Assembly: GCA_023444055.1 (NCBI GenBank)
Contig: JAEZRV010000063.1
Span: 25,610 to 89,609 of the forward strand
Source: Bacillota bacterium
GTDB taxonomy: Bacteria; Bacillota; Clostridia; Acetivibrionales; DSM-1351
Length of the DNA: 64,000 bases
Reading direction: 5' to 3'
Both the position numbers and the translations under genes were made by a program. Under the pieces are notes generated by a model. The model saw nothing but the letters and a program-made list of their open reading frames with translations. It was not told the origin of the DNA and searched no databases. Positions 60,358 to 64,000 of the stretch are shown here, in pieces. The first letter of the stretch is position 1, and every line of letters starts with the position of its first letter.

Positions 60358-63300
60358 GTGAGGAATTTTAGAAAAGTAATAGCTGTTTTTATACTAATTA
60401 CATTTGTTCTTACAACAATATTAACTCAATATTCTACCGCTTATGCAAAAAGTGATATAAAGCCAAATAATTTATATAAAGCAAGCCCAAGAGAAATAAT
60501 TGTAAAGTATAAAAATGATAGTAAAAGAGATACTGTAAAAGCTTCTACAAAAAAGAAGTTGAAGCTTTCTACACTTAAAATGAAAAAAAGGCTAAAAAAA
60601 TCAAAGTCTGAGGTTCTAGAAATCGGTCAAAACGATGATATAAACAAGGTAATGAAGGATCTAAAAGCAAATCCTGAAGTAGAGTATGTTCAACCAAACT
60701 ATGTACTTACTACAAGCACCTTTCCTAGTGATCAAGGCTTTAGCCAGCAATGGGGATTATATAATAGCGGTCAAGTAATAGATGGACAAGCTGGACTTTC
60801 AGGTGTGGATATAAATGTCTTGCAGGCATGGGATATCACACAGGGCTCACAATCAATAGTAGTTGGGGTAATGGACAGCGGCATTGACATTAATCACACT
60901 GACCTAAAAAATAATATCTACATAAATCCAAATGAAGTACCTGGAAATGGAATTGATGATGATGGAAATGGTGTTATTGATGATATAAACGGTTGGGATT
61001 TTATAAATAATGACAATTCAGTTTATGATTCAAACACCTCAGATATTCATGGAACTCATATTGCAGGAATAATTGCGGCCAGTGCAAATAATCAAGGTGT
61101 AATAGGTGTCGCACCAAATGTGAAAATAATGCCTCTTAAATTCATTAATGGTGAAACAGGATATACATCTGATGCAATAGAAGCAATAGACTATGCATGT
61201 GAAATGGGTGTAAAAATATTAAATTGCAGCTGGGGCGGAACTGACTATAACCAGGCTTTGAAGGATGCAATGCAAAATACAGATATTCTATTTGTGTGTG
61301 CTTCTGGTAATAATGGCAGTAATGCAACTGTAAACTGTAATTATCCGGCTAGCTTTGAATTGTCAAATATACTATCAGTTACGGCAATTGACAATATGGG
61401 TAATTTAGCGGCATTCTCAAACTATGGAGGCAATACGCAAGTTGCTGCACCAGGAGTAGATATATTAAGTACACTGCCTGGAAATAGTTATGGACTAATG
61501 AGCGGAACGTCAATGGCAGCACCCTTTGTGACAGGCATAGCGGCACTTGTTAAAAGCTATAATAAAAGCCTTGTTTTTTCCGATATAGCAGCAAGAATAA
61601 AAACAAATACTATCTCAATGCAGAATCTGATTGGTAAGGTTAGTGCTGGAGGCAGAGCAGATGCATATGCTGCCTTAAATAACAGGAATGTAACATACTT
61701 TACCAATGAGTCTGAACCAAATAATTCATCCGAAAATGCAACACAGATAAGTGCAGGAGTAATCAGAGGAAAAATATCCGCTGAAAATGATATCGATTGG
61801 TACAAGACAAGCTTGCAGGAGGCGAAAAGTGTATCAATAAAACTAAATGGAATTCCGGCTGAAAATGACTTTGATATTGAGCTGTACAATCAGGATATGA
61901 TTAAGGTTGGAGAATCTCATAATACTAAAAATGCGGAGGAAACGATAGGTTATACTCCAACCCAACAGGGTACATATTTTATTAAAGTTATACCACATGG
62001 CTATGCAGGTAGTGGTGAACAGAACTACAGCCTATGTATTGACTTGTTCGATGGAATTGCAGCTACAATGGAACCTAATGATATAATAGATACACCAATC
62101 TCCATTCTAGAAAACAAGGCATACTATTCAACTATATATAAACCAACGGATGTTGACTGGTATAGTGTTGATGCAAGCAAGGCCGGAAAGCTTGTAACAA
62201 CATTGGGAGATATACCAGAAGGCTCAAACTATGATATAGAGGTATATAATACAAATGGGGAGCTTTTAGGAGGTTCATACAAGGGAGAAAACCTTGAGGA
62301 AAAATCCGATATATTGATTGAAAGTCCAGGCAAGTACTACATAAAGGTATATTCTAAAATTCAGGAGGATTTAGCTGATAGCTATGAAATAAAGCTGAAT
62401 GCTACATCAAATGATTACTCAATAAGAAAGTATCCAAATATCGGGGCTAGTACTATACAACCCTATGAGCTTAAAACTATGGTTGTAGCTTCAGATGCAT
62501 ATGAGAAAAATGACAGCCCTTCTACAGCAAAGCTAATAAATTTGACTGACACCATCAATGCGACTATTGATAACCAAAAGGATGAAGACTGGTACAAGGT
62601 TAATGTAACAGAAACAGCTAATGTATATATAAAGCTCAACAATATTCTCACAGGCTCAGATTATGATTTAACAGTATTTGATAATAACTTGGACTATGTT
62701 GGTGGTTCCTACAAGAGAGGAAGCTTAAGTGAGGATGCCTATGTAGAGCTTGAATCTGGTACATATTATATAAAAATATCATCTTTTAACGGTTGCTCAG
62801 ACCAAAACAGTTACAAGCTAATACTGAGTCAGGAGAAGCTGGATGAATATGAATATAACGATTCATTTTCAGCGTCTAAAAGTATACCTTTAAATCAAAC
62901 TATCAGTGCAACATTGCATAATGCAGTTGATCAGGATTGGTATAAGATAAACTTTGATGAGGCAGGGAAACTAGATGTTCAGTTAAGCAATATACCGGCA
63001 GACTGCAATTATGAGTTGGAGCTGTACAATTCAAATAATCAAAAAGTAGAAGAGAGTAAGCAGATAGGAAATACCGATGAGGTTATATGGTCGGATATAG
63101 CGGCTGGAGACTACTATATTAAGGTTTATTCCTCACAAGGCTATAGTCGTGACAGCAACTATACTCTTTCAGCAAATAGAAACATAGGTCTTGCAAATGC
63201 TGTCACAATAGAGGAAACCTCAATTACAACAGGAATAATTGGGGAGGACTACGGATGCAATTGGTATCAAACAAATATTACTCAAAATGGTGTATTCTCA

Positions 63301-64000
63301 ATTAATCTAGATAATATACCTGAAAACTGCAATTATAAGCTAATGATTTATGATGCGGAGGGTCACAGCCTTGCAAAATCAGACAGTATGTCTGCTACAC
63401 AAGAGAATCTGGAATTCATTATAACCCAGACAGGCAAATACTATATCAAAGCGTATTCTATATTTGGCAGCAGCAAGACCTCACAATATACACTAAATAC
63501 AAAGCTTACATCAGTTGTGAATTTAGAGGTTCCAGAAAGTATAGCAGAAAGTGTAGCTCTGGGTGCAGGTGAAACCAGCCAACAAAGCACAGTATTATCA
63601 GAGGATGGCTTGATAAAGAGCACAGCAAAGCTACCAGAAAAACTGGAAAATGTCCCAGAAGCAGCTCTTCCAAATGAACAAATTCTACAAAATGGTTTTA
63701 ACGTTAAGATAGACGAAAGCAAATTGCCAAAACGAGGTGGAACGGTTAAAGCAAGTGCTGGCTTTACAGGAAGTTATTCTACAATAAATGAACAAACAAA
63801 TACTAGTATAAATATAAATAATGTAAATGAGGCAGCACAAATATTACAATATAATACAATAGTTAATGGATCACTTCAATCAAGTGATATAACTGACTAT
63901 TACATGTTTAGCATCAATCAAAAAGGTAAAGCGATAGTTGAGATAGATAATGCCCCAACGGGAGCTAACCTTGAATTACTCTTTACTGGAGTAAACTGGG
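60358..64000 (+). CDS. Secreted subtilase with pre-peptidase C-terminal domains (3' partial)
   Basis: The frame starts at GTG 60358, nine bases after AGGAGGG, and stays open to the window end (over 1200 codons). A signal peptide (ending YSTAYA) and an inhibitor-like propeptide (REIIVKYKND, ending VEYVQPNYVL) precede the S8 domain. The triad is Asp in VGVMDSGID, His in HGTHIAGI and Ser in SGTSMAAP. After it come at least five repeats of the pre-peptidase C-terminal type (EPNNSSENATQI ... DIDWYKTSL ... GTYFIKVIP), each about 120 residues. It is an extracellular protease, perhaps processing surface proteins such as its upstream neighbour, with which it probably shares an operon (22-base gap). 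Confidence 0.9.
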   Translation, partial: MRNFRKVIAVFILITFVLTTILTQYSTAYAKSDIKPNNLYKASPREIIVKYKNDSKRDTVKASTKKKLKLSTLKMKKRLKKSKSEVLEIGQNDDINKVMKDLKANPEVEYVQPNYVLTTSTFPSDQGFSQQWGLYNSGQVIDGQAGLSGVDINVLQAWDITQGSQSIVVGVMDSGIDINHTDLKNNIYINPNEVPGNGIDDDGNGVIDDINGWDFINNDNSVYDSNTSDIHGTHIAGIIAASANNQGVIGVAPNVKIMPLKFINGETGYTSDAIEAIDYACEMGVKILNCSWGGTDYNQALKDAMQNTDILFVCASGNNGSNATVNCNYPASFELSNILSVTAIDNMGNLAAFSNYGGNTQVAAPGVDILSTLPGNSYGLMSGTSMAAPFVTGIAALVKSYNKSLVFSDIAARIKTNTISMQNLIGKVSAGGRADAYAALNNRNVTYFTNESEPNNSSENATQISAGVIRGKISAENDIDWYKTSLQEAKSVSIKLNGIPAENDFDIELYNQDMIKVGESHNTKNAEETIGYTPTQQGTYFIKVIPHGYAGSGEQNYSLCIDLFDGIAATMEPNDIIDTPISILENKAYYSTIYKPTDVDWYSVDASKAGKLVTTLGDIPEGSNYDIEVYNTNGELLGGSYKGENLEEKSDILIESPGKYYIKVYSKIQEDLADSYEIKLNATSNDYSIRKYPNIGASTIQPYELKTMVVASDAYEKNDSPSTAKLINLTDTINATIDNQKDEDWYKVNVTETANVYIKLNNILTGSDYDLTVFDNNLDYVGGSYKRGSLSEDAYVELESGTYYIKISSFNGCSDQNSYKLILSQEKLDEYEYNDSFSASKSIPLNQTISATLHNAVDQDWYKINFDEAGKLDVQLSNIPADCNYELELYNSNNQKVEESKQIGNTDEVIWSDIAAGDYYIKVYSSQGYSRDSNYTLSANRNIGLANAVTIEETSITTGIIGEDYGCNWYQTNITQNGVFSINLDNIPENCNYKLMIYDAEGHSLAKSDSMSATQENLEFIITQTGKYYIKAYSIFGSSKTSQYTLNTKLTSVVNLEVPESIAESVALGAGETSQQSTVLSEDGLIKSTAKLPEKLENVPEAALPNEQILQNGFNVKIDESKLPKRGGTVKASAGFTGSYSTINEQTNTSININNVNEAAQILQYNTIVNGSLQSSDITDYYMFSINQKGKAIVEIDNAPTGANLELLFTGVNW

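Overview
The window reads as AT-rich chromosomal DNA of an anaerobic, plant-polysaccharide-using Clostridia (Bacillota). The reasons are strong AGGAGG-type ribosome binding sites, frequent TTG/GTG starts, a selenium-dependent molybdenum hydroxylase locus of the clostridial type, lipoprotein-based ABC uptake systems with YesM/YesN regulators, and an S-layer-anchored family 10 xylanase. No rRNA, tRNA or CRISPR array was recognised.

Positions 1-17263 form a molybdenum/selenium metabolism island. It holds an XdhC-type maturation protein (cut by the window edge), a molybdopterin-binding protein, a putative desulfidase paired with an ECF substrate-binding subunit, a molybdate transporter (modABC), cofactor synthesis genes (moaC, moaA, MOSC, mogA/moaB), selD on the opposite strand, and the labile-selenium hydroxylase set yqeC, yqeB, yedF, mocA. 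It ends with a fused iron-sulfur/molybdopterin xanthine dehydrogenase, a DUF3343 protein and a NifS-like class V aminotransferase. Together these genes import molybdate, build and cytidylylate the cofactor, activate selenium and mature the dehydrogenase.

Positions 17264-25905 are accessory DNA: a GC-richer M20 amidohydrolase with small relics around it, an NHLP-type RiPP precursor ending in tryptophan, a DUF917 protein, and a minus-strand block with a squalene-cyclase-like protein, a possible ABBA prenyltransferase, two glycine-rich repeat proteins, an unknown protein and a class I isoprenoid synthase-like protein. Next to it (26127-30680) lie a membrane histidine kinase and two response regulators, one with a LytTR domain. 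I suggest, as inference, that this is a prenylated-peptide or terpenoid signalling/natural-product locus with logic like ComQXPA.

Positions 30681-31264 hold a relic of the large defence gene described below, a long inverted repeat, and a tandem duplication carrying two 27-codon ORFs. Positions 31265-39635 are a YesN/YesM two-component system, a sugar-binding sensor lipoprotein and a sugar ABC transporter.

Positions 39636-50110 form a defence island. Its main gene encodes a 1658-residue protein with SIR2, NACHT, fourteen WD40 repeats and TIR, so two NAD-consuming domains flank one STAND switch. A second module pairs an AAA ATPase with a subtilisin-like protease, as in IetAS. The 54-bp leader of the large gene also occurs exactly at 18807, an internal fragment occurs at 30684, and a broken alternative tail lies just behind its stop, so this gene family has been shuffled within the region.

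Positions 50111-64000 encode surface and secreted proteins: an SLH-anchored GH10 xylanase, a serine recombinase relic, a large fibronectin type III protein with three near-identical N-terminal modules, and an incomplete secreted subtilase with pre-peptidase C-terminal domains. A conserved element (ribosome binding site, perfect hairpin, start codon) occurs before yqeB and before the sugar-sensor gene and matches no regulatory RNA that I know.
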